The notes: generated by a model from the letters alone, not told the origin. A stretch of 64,000 bases of DNA from Ruminococcus sp. (GCF_019423705.1 NZ_JAHZAX010000003.1:190182-254181), one strand, 5' to 3'. Shown: positions 17,452 through 30,962, counted from the first letter of the stretch. Made by a program: numbers and translations.

Positions 17452-20400
17452 TTAGATATAAGTCTCAGTATGAGGTGTAGGAACGCTCTCGTTCTTTACC
17501 ACCTGTACGTTGTTGTAAACGTCCATACCAGTACCGGCCGGGATAAGCTTACCGATGATAACATTTTCCTTAAGACCCATAAGCTTATCAGTCTTACCTC
17601 TGATAGCTGCGTCTGTAAGAGCCTTTGTTGTCTCCTGGAAGGAAGCAGCCGACAGGAATGAATCCGAGTAGCTGGAAGCCTTTGTGATACCCTGGAGAAC
17701 AGGAACAGTTGTGATAAGCTTTGCGTTCTCGTCGCCTGCGTCGATCTGAGCCTGGATCTCTTCGTTGAGTCTTGCAACTTCGCCCCTGTCGATAAGCGAA
17801 CCTGGGAGCAGATAGCTTGAACCCGAATCGTCGATCTTGACCTTTCTCATCATCTGACGAACGATAACCTCGATATGCTTGTCGTTGATATCAACACCCT
17901 GGAGGCGGTAAACCTTCTGAACTTCGGTGATGATGTAGTTCTGAACAGCCTTAGGACCATTAACTGCAAGGATATCAGCAGGGTTGATAGAACCTTCTGT
18001 CAGCGGCTCACCTGCTGTAACAGTCTGTCCTTCACGAACCTTGATCTTGTAGCCGTATGGGATTGCGTAAGATTCCTGCTCAGGATTCTCTGTATCCATA
18101 CTTGTAACTGTGATCTGCTTTGTCTTCTTGACTTCCTCAATTCTAACTACGCCGTCAATTCTTGTGATGATAGCTGCGCCCTTTGGACGACGGCTCTCAA
18201 ACAGTTCCTCGACTCTAGGAAGACCCTGTGTGATATCTTCCGCAGAAGCGATACCACCTGTGTGGAAGGTTCTCATCGTAAGCTGTGTACCAGGCTCACC
18301 GATAGACTGAGCGGAGATTACGCCGACAGCCTCGCCGACCTGTACGATATTGCCGTTTGCAAGGTTAGCGCCGTAGCACTTAGCGCAAACGCCGTGCTTA
18401 GCCTGACATTGCAGAACCGATCTGATAGAGATCGAATCCTTGCCCTCTGCTTCGAGAGCTGCAACGATCTTTTCAGCGTCGTGAACATTGATAAGTTTAT
18501 TTCTCGAGCAGATCATCTCGCCTGTCTTAGGATCCTTGAGATCTTCAACAAGGTATCTGCCCACAAGTCTCTCGCTGAGAGGCTCGATCATTTCGTTGCC
18601 GTTCTTGATATCGAATATCTCGATACCAACGTGTGTGCCGCAGTCTTCCTGTCTGATGATAACGTCCTGTGAAACGTCTACGAGACGTCTTGTAAGGTAA
18701 CCAGAGTCGGCGGTACGCAGAGCCGTATCGGCAAGTCCCTTTCTCGCACCTCTGGAAGAAATGAAGTATTCCAAGATGTTAAGACCTTCACGGTAGTTAG
18801 CTCTGATAGGCATCTCGATAGTTGAACCTGATGTGTTGGCGATAAGTCCACGCATACCTGCCAGCTGTCTGATCTGGTTGATAGAACCACGGGCACCTGA
18901 GTCAGCCATCATATTGATCGGGTTATACGGATCAAGGTTGGCCTTGAGGGCTTCGGTAACTTCGTCAGTTGCGTTGTTCCAGATCTCGATGAACTTCTTG
19001 GACTTCTCTTCTCTTGAGATATAACCTCTCTTGTACTGCTTGTCGATTTTGTCAACAAGTGCGTCAGCCTTTGCGAGGATATCCTTCTTTGTCTCAGGGA
19101 TAGAAGCGTCGCATACCGCAACTGTGATAGCGGACTTTGTAGAATACTTATAGCCAAGGCTCTTGATGTTGTCAAGAACTTCGGAAGTCGTAGTCGTGCC
19201 GTGTCTCTGGATACATCTGTCGATGATGTCAGAGAGCTGCTTCTTCTTTACAAGGAAGCTGATCTCAAGATCAAACTGCTTCTCAGAATTTGTTCTGTCA
19301 ACAAAACCAAGGTTCTGAGGAATGATAGCGTTGAATATAAGTCTGCCAACAGTAGCGTCGATGATCTTGGAGACCTGCTTGTCGCCGATCTGCTTAGTAA
19401 TTCTTACCTTGATAGCAGCGTGGAGCGAAACGATATGCTGATCGTAAGCCATAAGGGCTTCGTTCACATCTCTGAATACCTTGCCTTCGCCCGGCTCGCC
19501 GTCCTTTTTAAGTGTAAGGTAGTAAGAACCAAGGATCATATCCTGTGTAGGAACTGCAACAGGACGTCCGTCAGATGGCTTCAACAGGTTGTTAGCAGCC
19601 AGCATAAGGAATCTTGCCTCAGCCTGTGCCTCAGCGGAAATTGGAAGATGGACAGCCATCTGGTCTCCGTCGAAGTCGGCGTTGAATGCTGTACAAACAA
19701 GTGGGTGGAGCTTGATAGCTCTGCCTTCAACGAGGATAGGCTCGAATGCCTGAATACCAAGTCTGTGAAGTGTAGGCGCACGGTTGAGCATTACAGGGTG
19801 ACCCTGAATAACGTTCTCAAGAGCGTCCCAAACCTCCGGCTTAGCTCTGTCTACCATTTTTCTTGCAGACTTTATATTGATAGAAGGATTTGTGTCAACA
19901 AGTCTCTTCATAACGAAAGGCTTGAAAAGCTCAAGAGCCATTTCCTTAGGAAGACCGCATTGATACATTTTCAGCTCAGGGCCAACGACGATAACAGAAC
20001 GTCCCGAATAGTCAACACGCTTACCGAGCAGGTTCTGTCTGAAACGACCCTGCTTACCTTTAAGCATATCTGACAGAGACTTGTATGCTCTGTTATTAGG
20101 ACCTGTAACAGGTCTGCCGTGTCTGCCGTTGTCGATAAGAGCGTCAACAGCTTCCTGAAGCATTCTCTTCTCGTTTCTTACGATGATGTCCGGCGCTTCA
20201 AGCTCCAGCATTTTCTTCAAACGGTTATTTCTGTTGATAACACGTCTGTAAAGGTCGTTAAGGTCGCTTGTGGCGTATCTGCCGCCGTCAAGCAGTACCA
20301 TAGGTCTGATATCCGGTGGGATAACAGGGATAGCCTCGAGTATCATCCATTCAGGACGATTGCCCGAAGTTCTGAAAGCTTCAACGATCTCCAATCTCTT

Positions 20401-21024
20401 GAGGAGCTTTATCCTCTTCTGACCGGCAGGGAGATCCTTAAGCTCAGTCTTGAGCTCGTCAGCAAGCTTTTCAAGGTCGATCTCTTCAAGAAGCTCCTTG
20501 ATAGCTTCTGCGCCCATTCCGGCTCTGAAATCTTCCTCGTCATACTTCTCGAGCATTTCGTTATAGTCCTTTTCAGTAAGGAGCTGACCCTTTATAAGCT
20601 CTGTATTGCCTGGGTCGATAACGATATATTTTGTGAAATAAAGAACTTCTTCAAGTCTCTTCTGAGAGATCTCCAGCATCTGACCGATCCTTGAAGGTGT
20701 GCCCTTGAAGTACCAGATATGTGATACAGGAGCAGCGAGCTCAATGTGACCCATTCTCTCTCTACGAACTTTGGCTCTTGTTACCTCAACGCCGCAGCGC
20801 TCGCAGACCTTGCCCTTGAAGCGGATCTTCTTGTACTTGCCGCAATGACATTCCCAGTCCTTTGAAGGTCCAAAGATCTTTTCGCAGAACAGGCCGTCCT
20901 TTTCCGGCTTCTGAGTACGGTAATTTATTGTTTCAGGTCTTGTTACAACGCCGTATGACCACTCACGGATCTTTTCCGGTGATGCAAGACCGATCTTTAT
21001 TGATGCAAACTCATTGAATTCCAA
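17452..21024 (-). CDS. rpoC: RNA polymerase beta' subunit
   Basis: The 1190-residue beta' subunit has the N-terminal zinc finger (CHCGKYKKIRFKGKVCERCG), the active-site motif NADFDGDQMAVH near residues 446-457, and the second zinc site (CQAKHGVCAKCYG). The trigger-loop region reads GEPGTQLTMRTFHTGG. It is 90 bases downstream of rpoB and ends at a strong terminator. Length is typical for Clostridia. Confidence 0.98.
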   Translation of the reverse strand: MEFNEFASIKIGLASPEKIREWSYGVVTRPETINYRTQKPEKDGLFCEKIFGPSKDWECHCGKYKKIRFKGKVCERCGVEVTRAKVRRERMGHIELAAPVSHIWYFKGTPSRIGQMLEISQKRLEEVLYFTKYIVIDPGNTELIKGQLLTEKDYNEMLEKYDEEDFRAGMGAEAIKELLEEIDLEKLADELKTELKDLPAGQKRIKLLKRLEIVEAFRTSGNRPEWMILEAIPVIPPDIRPMVLLDGGRYATSDLNDLYRRVINRNNRLKKMLELEAPDIIVRNEKRMLQEAVDALIDNGRHGRPVTGPNNRAYKSLSDMLKGKQGRFRQNLLGKRVDYSGRSVIVVGPELKMYQCGLPKEMALELFKPFVMKRLVDTNPSINIKSARKMVDRAKPEVWDALENVIQGHPVMLNRAPTLHRLGIQAFEPILVEGRAIKLHPLVCTAFNADFDGDQMAVHLPISAEAQAEARFLMLAANNLLKPSDGRPVAVPTQDMILGSYYLTLKKDGEPGEGKVFRDVNEALMAYDQHIVSLHAAIKVRITKQIGDKQVSKIIDATVGRLIFNAIIPQNLGFVDRTNSEKQFDLEISFLVKKKQLSDIIDRCIQRHGTTTTSEVLDNIKSLGYKYSTKSAITVAVCDASIPETKKDILAKADALVDKIDKQYKRGYISREEKSKKFIEIWNNATDEVTEALKANLDPYNPINMMADSGARGSINQIRQLAGMRGLIANTSGSTIEMPIRANYREGLNILEYFISSRGARKGLADTALRTADSGYLTRRLVDVSQDVIIRQEDCGTHVGIEIFDIKNGNEMIEPLSERLVGRYLVEDLKDPKTGEMICSRNKLINVHDAEKIVAALEAEGKDSISIRSVLQCQAKHGVCAKCYGANLANGNIVQVGEAVGVISAQSIGEPGTQLTMRTFHTGGIASAEDITQGLPRVEELFESRRPKGAAIITRIDGVVRIEEVKKTKQITVTSMDTENPEQESYAIPYGYKIKVREGQTVTAGEPLTEGSINPADILAVNGPKAVQNYIITEVQKVYRLQGVDINDKHIEVIVRQMMRKVKIDDSGSSYLLPGSLIDRGEVARLNEEIQAQIDAGDENAKLITTVPVLQGITKASSYSDSFLSAASFQETTKALTDAAIRGKTDKLMGLKENVIIGKLIPAGTGMDVYNNVQVVKNESVPTPHTETYI

Positions 21025-21114
21025 CAGCAGTACCCTCTTCCTGTTTAGTTTGGGATCATCTGACAGGATATGTCCCCATATCCCGTCTGCCGATCCTTAT
21101 ATTTACACGTCTAA

Positions 21115-24948
<3,834 letters not shown>

Positions 24949-25274
24949 TCCTTAATTTATTTGGAAATACATTCAGTTGCTCGTATTTACCCTGTGGTTT
25001 TTAGCGGATCTCACGCCATTTTTGCCCTAAAAAACAAACAAAAAAGGTGTAAAACTCCATTATGATACAGTATACTATTATATAATAATAGCAACCCTTT
25101 GTCAAGCGTTTTACACCCTTAAATTATTCAATTATTAATTTTTCTGCGTTTTAAACAAAAATCGCAGATTTCAACACGTTATCTTCTATAATTACCAATG
25201 TGTTATAATATCGTAAATTTTTATTTAACAAAACAGCTCGTTTGCCAAAATAAAACAATCGAACGAATTGGAAT
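24949..25274. other. rpoB upstream region with flanking inverted repeat
   Basis: This A+T-rich stretch has no gene. It holds the rpoBC promoter, which is bracketed by a perfect 10-base inverted repeat (GGTGTAAAAC at 25046-25055, GTTTTACACC at 25108-25117). Nothing else was recognised. Confidence 0.6.
25077..25105 (-). promoter_or_regulatory. Consensus promoter of rpoBC
   Basis: On the minus strand, TTGACA (25100-25105), 17 bases, TATAAT (25077-25082): a perfect consensus, suited to a highly expressed operon. Confidence 0.9.
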
Positions 25275-25715
25275 TTAAGACTTTCGTCTGTTCCTTATTG
25301 AATAGATAATTGTTATAGTTAATGTACACAAAATTAAGATATGTAAAATGGTATGGTATACATCAGGTATGTATTTGCCATCTACATCGACCCAATGAAT
25401 TGTTTCTGAGAAATATTTGATCTTACCATCCAATGATCCCATAAATCCACTATTAAAGATAGTATACCATTCGTGACACATAAATTGTATTACAAGCCAC
25501 ATTGACATCCATCCGACAACGATCCATTTTCCAATATTTTCTTTAAATATAAACAGTATTATTGTAATCAAATAAATCAAAAAGAGTATACCATCTTCTT
25601 TATATGACTTTGTAACTAAACATTTGTTATTAAAATACAAACCTGTCATATCAAGAAAAAACCATAATAACAATGCGACCTGTGCAACAATACAATATCT
25701 TTTCTTCATCTGCAT
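25275..25715 (-). CDS. Hypothetical four-segment membrane protein
   Basis: This 146-residue protein has four predicted membrane segments (about 8-26, 42-60, 64-85 and 118-138) and a hydrophilic loop rich in aromatic residues between the third and fourth. I do not recognise a family. It begins 19 bases after the comM-like gene on the same strand and is clearly more A+T-rich than its neighbours, which may mean recent acquisition. Confidence 0.6.
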   Translation of the reverse strand: MQMKKRYCIVAQVALLLWFFLDMTGLYFNNKCLVTKSYKEDGILFLIYLITIILFIFKENIGKWIVVGWMSMWLVIQFMCHEWYTIFNSGFMGSLDGKIKYFSETIHWVDVDGKYIPDVYHTILHILILCTLTITIIYSIRNRRKS

Positions 25716-25734
25716 ACCTCATTTCTCCTATGTA

Positions 25735-27264
25735 TCACCCATTCCAATACTTTCGATCAAGGCTTCGGTACTGCACCGCAAGGGCAATGTGCCGCTTGTC
25801 GATGATCTCCGCCCCGTCCATATCCGCCGCCGTCCTTGCAACTTTCATAATCTTGTCGTAAGCCCTCGCCGAAAGCCCCAGCTTGTCGAACACATTCTCA
25901 AGAAGCTTTGAAGCCTCCGTTGTCAGCGGACAAACCTCGTGGAGCATATCGGACGTTATGCGGGCGTTGCAAGTAACGTTTGTACCCTTGAAGCGCCTGT
26001 TTTGGATATCTCTAGCCTTCTGCACCCTTTCACGGATAGAAGCCGAGGACTCTTCCTTTGCCGATGATGAAAGGTCGGCGTACTCAACAGGTGCGACTTC
26101 CAAATGAATATCAAAACGATCAAGCAAAGGCCCTGATATCTTTGAAAGATAGCTCGATACCTGCTTCTGCGAACATATACACTTTCTCGTCGGGTGTCCG
26201 TAATATCCGCAAGGGCAAGGATTCATCGCACCGATGAGCATAAATGAGCAAGGGTATGTTATCGACCCCGAAACCCTCGATATTGTCACCTGCTGATCTT
26301 CCAATGGCTGGCGCAAAATTTCAAGTGCAGGCCGTGTGAATTCCGCAAGCTCGTCAAGAAAAAGCAAGCCGTTGTGCGCAAGTGATATCTCACCCGGCTT
26401 CGGAATAGAGCCGCCTCCGGCAAGTCCGGCAGGAGAAACAGTATGGTGTGGCGAGCGGAAAGGCCTTGTGGTGATGAGAGGGCTTTCCCTGTCCAAAAGT
26501 CCTGCCACAGAATGGATATTTGTCGTTTCGATAGACTCCTCAAAAGTCATCGCAGGAAGTATGGAGGGCATACGCTTTGCAAGCATAGATTTTCCCGAAC
26601 CGGGCGAACCGATCATAAGTGCGTTATGTCCCCCTGCCGCAGCAACTTCAAGAGCTTTTTTCGCCGCCGACTGCCCTTTTACGTCCGCAAAATCCAGCGA
26701 CCCGAAAAAGCTTTCCTCCGAGGGCTTATAAGACAGCGCTGGCACTATCTCGGCTTTCCTTGCGAAATGGAACACCAGCTCCCCGATAGACCTCACGCCG
26801 TAAGCCCTTATCCCCTCGACGACGGAAGCTTCACGAACGTTGTCAACAGGCACATAAATCTCTTCAAGCCCCATTTTCTGCGCCATTATGGTCATAGGCA
26901 AAACGCCCTGAACAGGCCGAACCTCGCCGCTGAGAGAAAGCTCGCCGATAAAAGCCGCCTTTCTGAGCTGCTCATCATCGACAAAACCCGTCACCCTCAA
27001 AAGCGCAACAGCGATAGCAAGGTCATAGACCGAGCCGGTTTTCTTCACGTCCGCAGGGGCAAGGTTTATCATCACCCTTTTCTGCGGAAAGGTTATGGAA
27101 CTTGACCGCAGCGCAGAGCGTATCCTCTCACGGCTCTCCTTGACGGAAGCGTCCGCAAGCCCCACGATATCAAAGGCAGCAATGCCCGTCGAAGCTTCTA
27201 TCTCGACAGTCACCGCAAAAGCGTTTAGCCCCAGCAGCCCGAGGCTGTTTATCCTAGCAAACAT
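25735..27264 (-). CDS. comM: ComM/YifB-like Mg-chelatase-family AAA+ ATPase
   Basis: The 509-residue protein has an N-terminal Lon-like/ChlI domain (MFARINSLGLLGLNAF), Walker A GSPGSGKS near residue 217, Walker B (LLFLDELAEF), and the family motif GAMNPCPCGYYG. In other bacteria ComM is a hexameric helicase that promotes branch migration during recombination of incoming DNA. I chose the ATG at 27264 because it has an AGGGGAG site and matches the family N-terminus, rather than the longer frame from 27294. Confidence 0.9.
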   Translation of the reverse strand: MFARINSLGLLGLNAFAVTVEIEASTGIAAFDIVGLADASVKESRERIRSALRSSSITFPQKRVMINLAPADVKKTGSVYDLAIAVALLRVTGFVDDEQLRKAAFIGELSLSGEVRPVQGVLPMTIMAQKMGLEEIYVPVDNVREASVVEGIRAYGVRSIGELVFHFARKAEIVPALSYKPSEESFFGSLDFADVKGQSAAKKALEVAAAGGHNALMIGSPGSGKSMLAKRMPSILPAMTFEESIETTNIHSVAGLLDRESPLITTRPFRSPHHTVSPAGLAGGGSIPKPGEISLAHNGLLFLDELAEFTRPALEILRQPLEDQQVTISRVSGSITYPCSFMLIGAMNPCPCGYYGHPTRKCICSQKQVSSYLSKISGPLLDRFDIHLEVAPVEYADLSSSAKEESSASIRERVQKARDIQNRRFKGTNVTCNARITSDMLHEVCPLTTEASKLLENVFDKLGLSARAYDKIMKVARTAADMDGAEIIDKRHIALAVQYRSLDRKYWNG

Positions 27265-27292
27265 TGGCTTTCTCCCCTGTACAAAAAATATC

Positions 27293-27337
27293 ATCGCCGC
27301 AGGCGATACCTTAATTCCTCATTCCTCATTCCTCATT
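27293..27337. repeat. Interspersed repeat: palindrome plus ATTCCTC tandem units
   Basis: The palindrome ATCGCCGCAGGCGAT (27293-27307) is followed by three ATTCCTC units. A longer copy is at 30851-30930 and a degenerate one at 28378-28393. Confidence 0.7.
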
Positions 27338-28273
27338 CGGAAGCGTGCTTATAATGTCGAGAAGAAAATCAGCGATATCGTTGTAGACCTCACGGCGGTT
27401 CGTCTCGTTCACAAGCTCGTGGCGAGCGTCCTCGTAAATTTTCATCTCAACGTCGCAGCCGTAAAGCGAAAGCCTGTTGAACACGCTGAGCACGCCCTTG
27501 CCATAGCTTCCCACAGGGTCGGCGCTGCCTGCGATGAGGTATGTGGGCAGCTCTTTCGGGTAGGTCTCGAACCACCTTTCGTTTGTGACATACCAAAGAA
27601 CTTTCATCAGATTTTCAAAGCCGTTGAGGGTGAAAATGAAGTTGCATTTCGGGTCGACGGAATATTTTGTCACGATATCTTGGTCACGGGATATCCAGTC
27701 GTAATCGGTGACTTTGTCGGGAATTTTTCTTGTATAAGCGCCGAAAGCCAGCTTATTGACAGCCTTGCTGCGATACTTGTCGCCGTGAAGAGCTTTAAGG
27801 CTGTCAACAACAGTCAGCAGCGCAGGGATACCCTCCATACCGCCGCTAGTTCCGCAGAATATGGCCGCCGTGAGATTTTTGCCGTGCTTAGTGGTAAAAG
27901 CTCTTGCGAGGAAGCTTCCCATACTATGGCCGATAAGAAAATAAGGCAGTTCGGGATAATTCTTCTTCATCATTTTAGTAAGTGTATACATATCCTCGAC
28001 GGCATTTTCCCAGCCGTGCTCAGGCGAAAAATAACCCAGTTCGGAATTATCTGAAACGCTGTCGCCGTGGCCTAAGTGGTCGTTGCCGCAGACGACGAAA
28101 CCAAGGCTGGTAAGAAATTCCGCAAGGTCGTCATATCGTTCAAAATACTCGCACATTCCGTGAGAAATCTGCACGACGGCTCTGACTGTTCCCACAGGAA
28201 ATCTGACATAATACGCTATTTTATGAAGTCCGTCCGCTGACGGATAAAAGCTTTTGAAATGTGTACAATTCAT
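27326..28273 (-). CDS. Alpha/beta hydrolase (lysophospholipase/monoacylglycerol lipase-like)
   Basis: The 315-residue protein has the Hydrolase_4 layout: oxyanion region HGMCEYFERYDDLAEFL, GNDHLGHGDS, nucleophile elbow GHSMGS, a late catalytic Asp (GSADPVGSYG) and a terminal His (YEDARHEL). It probably hydrolyses lipid or other ester substrates in the cytosol, since no signal peptide is seen. An AGGAGG site precedes the start. Its 3' end runs into the interspersed repeat at 27.3 kb, so the last codons may derive from the repeat. Confidence 0.88.
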   Translation of the reverse strand: MNCTHFKSFYPSADGLHKIAYYVRFPVGTVRAVVQISHGMCEYFERYDDLAEFLTSLGFVVCGNDHLGHGDSVSDNSELGYFSPEHGWENAVEDMYTLTKMMKKNYPELPYFLIGHSMGSFLARAFTTKHGKNLTAAIFCGTSGGMEGIPALLTVVDSLKALHGDKYRSKAVNKLAFGAYTRKIPDKVTDYDWISRDQDIVTKYSVDPKCNFIFTLNGFENLMKVLWYVTNERWFETYPKELPTYLIAGSADPVGSYGKGVLSVFNRLSLYGCDVEMKIYEDARHELVNETNRREVYNDIADFLLDIISTLPNEE

Positions 28274-28315
28274 TTTTCGACCTCCTGTTTTTTGTGTTTG
28301 TTTTACATTATGTAT

Positions 28316-28344
28316 AGTATATCACAAAGTTTGCTAATAATCAA
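28316..28344 (-). promoter_or_regulatory. Promoter of the alpha/beta hydrolase gene
   Basis: On the minus strand, TTGATT (28339-28344), 17 bases, TATACT (28316-28321). Confidence 0.7.
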
Positions 28345-28408
28345 GTTTGGCACATAGGGTTTTGGAACATAAAAGACCATCGCCAACGGCGATTCATTCA
28401 TTTCTCAC

Positions 28409-28440
28409 TAAAAAGGGGAACGCAACACCCTGCATTCCCC
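28409..28440 (-). terminator. Terminator of the EF-G paralogue
   Basis: On the minus strand, GGGGAATGCA pairs with TGCGTTCCCC, followed by TTTTTTA. Confidence 0.8.
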
Positions 28441-28465
28441 TCTCCATTATCATAATTCTACAAGA

Positions 28466-30547
28466 TCAATCTGCCATAGCATTCTTAGCGATCACATCTG
28501 CCACAAGGTTCGCTGGCAATGCCTCGTATCTCGCCTTCTCAAAGGTGAACACGCCCTGTCCCTGCGTCATTTGTCTCAAAAGCAATGTGAAATCTGCCAT
28601 TTCTGACATCGGCACTTCTGCCACGATCTCCGTCATTCCCTTCTTCTCCGCTGGGTTCATTCCAAGCACTCTGCCCCTTCTCTTGTTGAGCTCGCCCATC
28701 ATATCGCCCGTGTTCTCGTCCGGAACAAGCACGCTCAGCGAGCCGATAGGTTCAAGAAGTATCGGTTCTGCCTGCCTCATACCCTCTTTGTATGCAATTG
28801 AAGCCGCCATTTTAAACGCCATTTCCGAGCTGTCAACAGGGTGATACGAGCCGTCAACAAGTATCGCTTTAAGTCCCACAACCGGGAAGCCTGCCAGCAC
28901 GCCCTTCTTTACGCACTCCTGCAAGCCCTTTTCAACTGCTGGGAAGAAGTTTTTAGGAACTGCTCCGCCGAATACTTTTTCCTCAAAGATAAGGTCGTCC
29001 GATACGCAAGGCTCGAACTCTATCCAAACATCGCCGTACTGTCCGTGTCCGCCCGACTGCTTCTTGTGTCTGCCTTGAACTTTGACTTTCTTTCTGATAG
29101 TCTCACGATAAGATATCTTCGGCACGGAAGTCTCCACCTCAACGCCGAATGTTCCTGCAAGTCTGCCCACGATAGAGTCAAGGTGCAGTCCGCCAAGTGT
29201 GCTGAGTATCATTTCATTTGTGGACGTATCAAGCTTATAGTCGATAGTCAAGTCCTCTTCCATAAGTCTTGCCATTGATGAAGATATCTTGCTTTCGTCC
29301 CCCTGTTTCTTCGCCTTAACAGCCATTTTATAGCAAGGCTTCGGGAAGTCCATAGGCGCAAATTTCACAACTCTTGCGCTGTCGCAAATAGTGTCGTTAG
29401 TGTTCACGTTCATCTTCATCGCAACCACGATATCGCCGCAGCCTGCTTCCGAAACGTCTATCTGCTTCTTGCCCTGAAGCGTCACAAGCTTGCCGACCTT
29501 TTCCGTGCTGCCCGTGGTGGCATTGACAACTTCCTTGTTAGCTGTCAGCTTGCCCGAGAACACCTTTATGTATGACATCTTGCCGACAAATGGATCAGCA
29601 ACAGTCTTGAAAACAAATGCGCTCAGCGGATCGCTTTCTGAGCAAGCCACCTCAACAGCTTCTCCGTCAGCCTTTTCGCCGATCATAGCGTCCTTTTCGG
29701 AAGGCGGCGGAAGCAGCAAGTCTATCTCTTTGAGAAGCATATCAACGCCCGAAAGATCTGTGGAAGAAACGCAGGTAACAGGTGTGATAACGCCCGAATT
29801 CATACCCTTGTGTATGCCGTCGATAATCTCTTTCTGCGTGAAAGCCTCACCCGAGAAGAACTTTTCAAAAAGCGCCTCGTCAGTTTCCGCAACGGCTTCT
29901 GAAACAGCCTCGATAAGTCCGTCGATACGATATTCCATTTTCTCGGAAACTTCGGCAGTCGGCATATCAGTCTCAACAGCCTTGCCGTCAACGTATTTAT
30001 AAGCTTTCATCTCGATGAGATTTACATACGAAACGATCTTTCTGTCAGCGATAACAGGCACAACAACAGGACAAACTGTCGGGCCGAATTCAGCCTTTAG
30101 CTGCGTGAAAACGTTGTTGAAGTTTGCGTTATCATCGTCAAGCTTCGTTACAACGAACATCGTCGGCTTGCCCATTTTCTTCGCAAGATCATAAGCCTTG
30201 TGCGTGCCGACCCTTACGCCCGATTTGCCCGAAACTGTTATCATAACGCAGCCGCTTGCAGCAATGCCTTCAACGGCTTCGCCCTCATAATCGAACATAC
30301 CCGGAGTATCGAGGAGATTTACCTTGAACTCACCTGTTTCAAGTGATGAAAGCGAGGTGTAGACAGAGCATTTTCTCTTTATCTCCTCAGCCGTGTAGTC
30401 AGAAACCGTGTTTCCCTCAGCGACCTTTCCGAGCCTGTCGGTAGCGCCGCTTTTATATAGCAAAGCTTCAGTCAGCGAGGTCTTGCCTGAACCAGCCTGA
30501 CCTGCAATGGCGATATTTTTTATTTTTGTGCTGTCGTAATTTTTCAA
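28466..30547 (-). CDS. Elongation factor G-like paralogue
   Basis: This 693-residue protein is collinear with EF-G but diverged in the GTPase centre. G1 is AGQAGSGKTSLTE. Switch II is DTPGMFDY, so the catalytic histidine of DTPGH is Met. The G4 motif is TKLD instead of NKxD. Domain IV (SGGHGQYGDVWIEF) is conserved. I place the start at TTG 30547, which has a GGAGAG site and gives the family N-terminus MKNYDSTKIKNIAIAG. Paralogues of this kind are often encoded beside normal fusA in Firmicutes, and their role is not settled. Weak or altered GTP hydrolysis is inferred. Confidence 0.85.
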   Translation of the reverse strand: MKNYDSTKIKNIAIAGQAGSGKTSLTEALLYKSGATDRLGKVAEGNTVSDYTAEEIKRKCSVYTSLSSLETGEFKVNLLDTPGMFDYEGEAVEGIAASGCVMITVSGKSGVRVGTHKAYDLAKKMGKPTMFVVTKLDDDNANFNNVFTQLKAEFGPTVCPVVVPVIADRKIVSYVNLIEMKAYKYVDGKAVETDMPTAEVSEKMEYRIDGLIEAVSEAVAETDEALFEKFFSGEAFTQKEIIDGIHKGMNSGVITPVTCVSSTDLSGVDMLLKEIDLLLPPPSEKDAMIGEKADGEAVEVACSESDPLSAFVFKTVADPFVGKMSYIKVFSGKLTANKEVVNATTGSTEKVGKLVTLQGKKQIDVSEAGCGDIVVAMKMNVNTNDTICDSARVVKFAPMDFPKPCYKMAVKAKKQGDESKISSSMARLMEEDLTIDYKLDTSTNEMILSTLGGLHLDSIVGRLAGTFGVEVETSVPKISYRETIRKKVKVQGRHKKQSGGHGQYGDVWIEFEPCVSDDLIFEEKVFGGAVPKNFFPAVEKGLQECVKKGVLAGFPVVGLKAILVDGSYHPVDSSEMAFKMAASIAYKEGMRQAEPILLEPIGSLSVLVPDENTGDMMGELNKRRGRVLGMNPAEKKGMTEIVAEVPMSEMADFTLLLRQMTQGQGVFTFEKARYEALPANLVADVIAKNAMAD

Positions 30548-30671
30548 TGTGATCTCTCCGTTCCAAGCCGCAAACACGGCGTAATAAATTTCGTATACGG
30601 TCATCGGCGCAGCAACGCCATTTTGCGTTTATATGTACAAGCTACACAAAATATATCAACCGCATAAGATA

Positions 30672-30700
30672 ATTATATACCATTTTCACATAAATATCAA
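30672..30700 (-). promoter_or_regulatory. Promoter of the EF-G paralogue
   Basis: On the minus strand, TTGATA (30695-30700), 17 bases, TATAAT (30672-30677). Confidence 0.7.
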
Positions 30701-30850
30701 TAGTACAAAGCGAAAATCTTTTCGGAGAAAGTTTTTTCGTTATTATGAACAAATTTTATATGTTTTGCAAAGCACATTGCATAAAACAGCAAGCAGACAA
30801 CCTAAAGCAAACGAGAGTTCAATGCGACCGAAGGTCGCAACAAAAAGATC

Positions 30851-30930
30851 ATCGCCGCAGGCGATACCTTCATTCCTCATTCCTCACTCCTCATTCCTCA
30901 CTATCCTAACGCTCCTCATTCCTCACTCAG
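30851..30930. repeat. Interspersed repeat, long copy
   Basis: The palindrome ATCGCCGCAGGCGAT (30851-30865) is followed by many imperfect units of CATTCCTCA. It lies in the 443-base gap between the EF-G paralogue and dpaA. Apart from this and the two promoters, the gap holds no recognisable gene. Confidence 0.75.
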
Positions 30931-30935
30931 TATTA

Positions 30936-30962
30936 ACGTTTGCGCAACAACTGCATATAATT
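30936..30962 (+). promoter_or_regulatory. Candidate sigma-K (or sigma-A) promoter of dpaAB
   Basis: AC (30936-30937), 16 bases, CATATAATT (30954-30962) closely fits the mother-cell sigma-K pattern AC-N16/17-CATAnnnTA, except for one base. A TATAAT lies within the same stretch, so an ordinary promoter is also possible. Confidence 0.45.

Noticed and set aside
19201..20073. 290-aa open frame antisense to rpoC
   Set aside because: It is a shadow of rpoC without start signals or recognisable motifs.
26443..27105. 220-aa open frame antisense to the comM-like gene
   Set aside because: Arg/His-rich shadow frame opposite a well supported ATPase gene.
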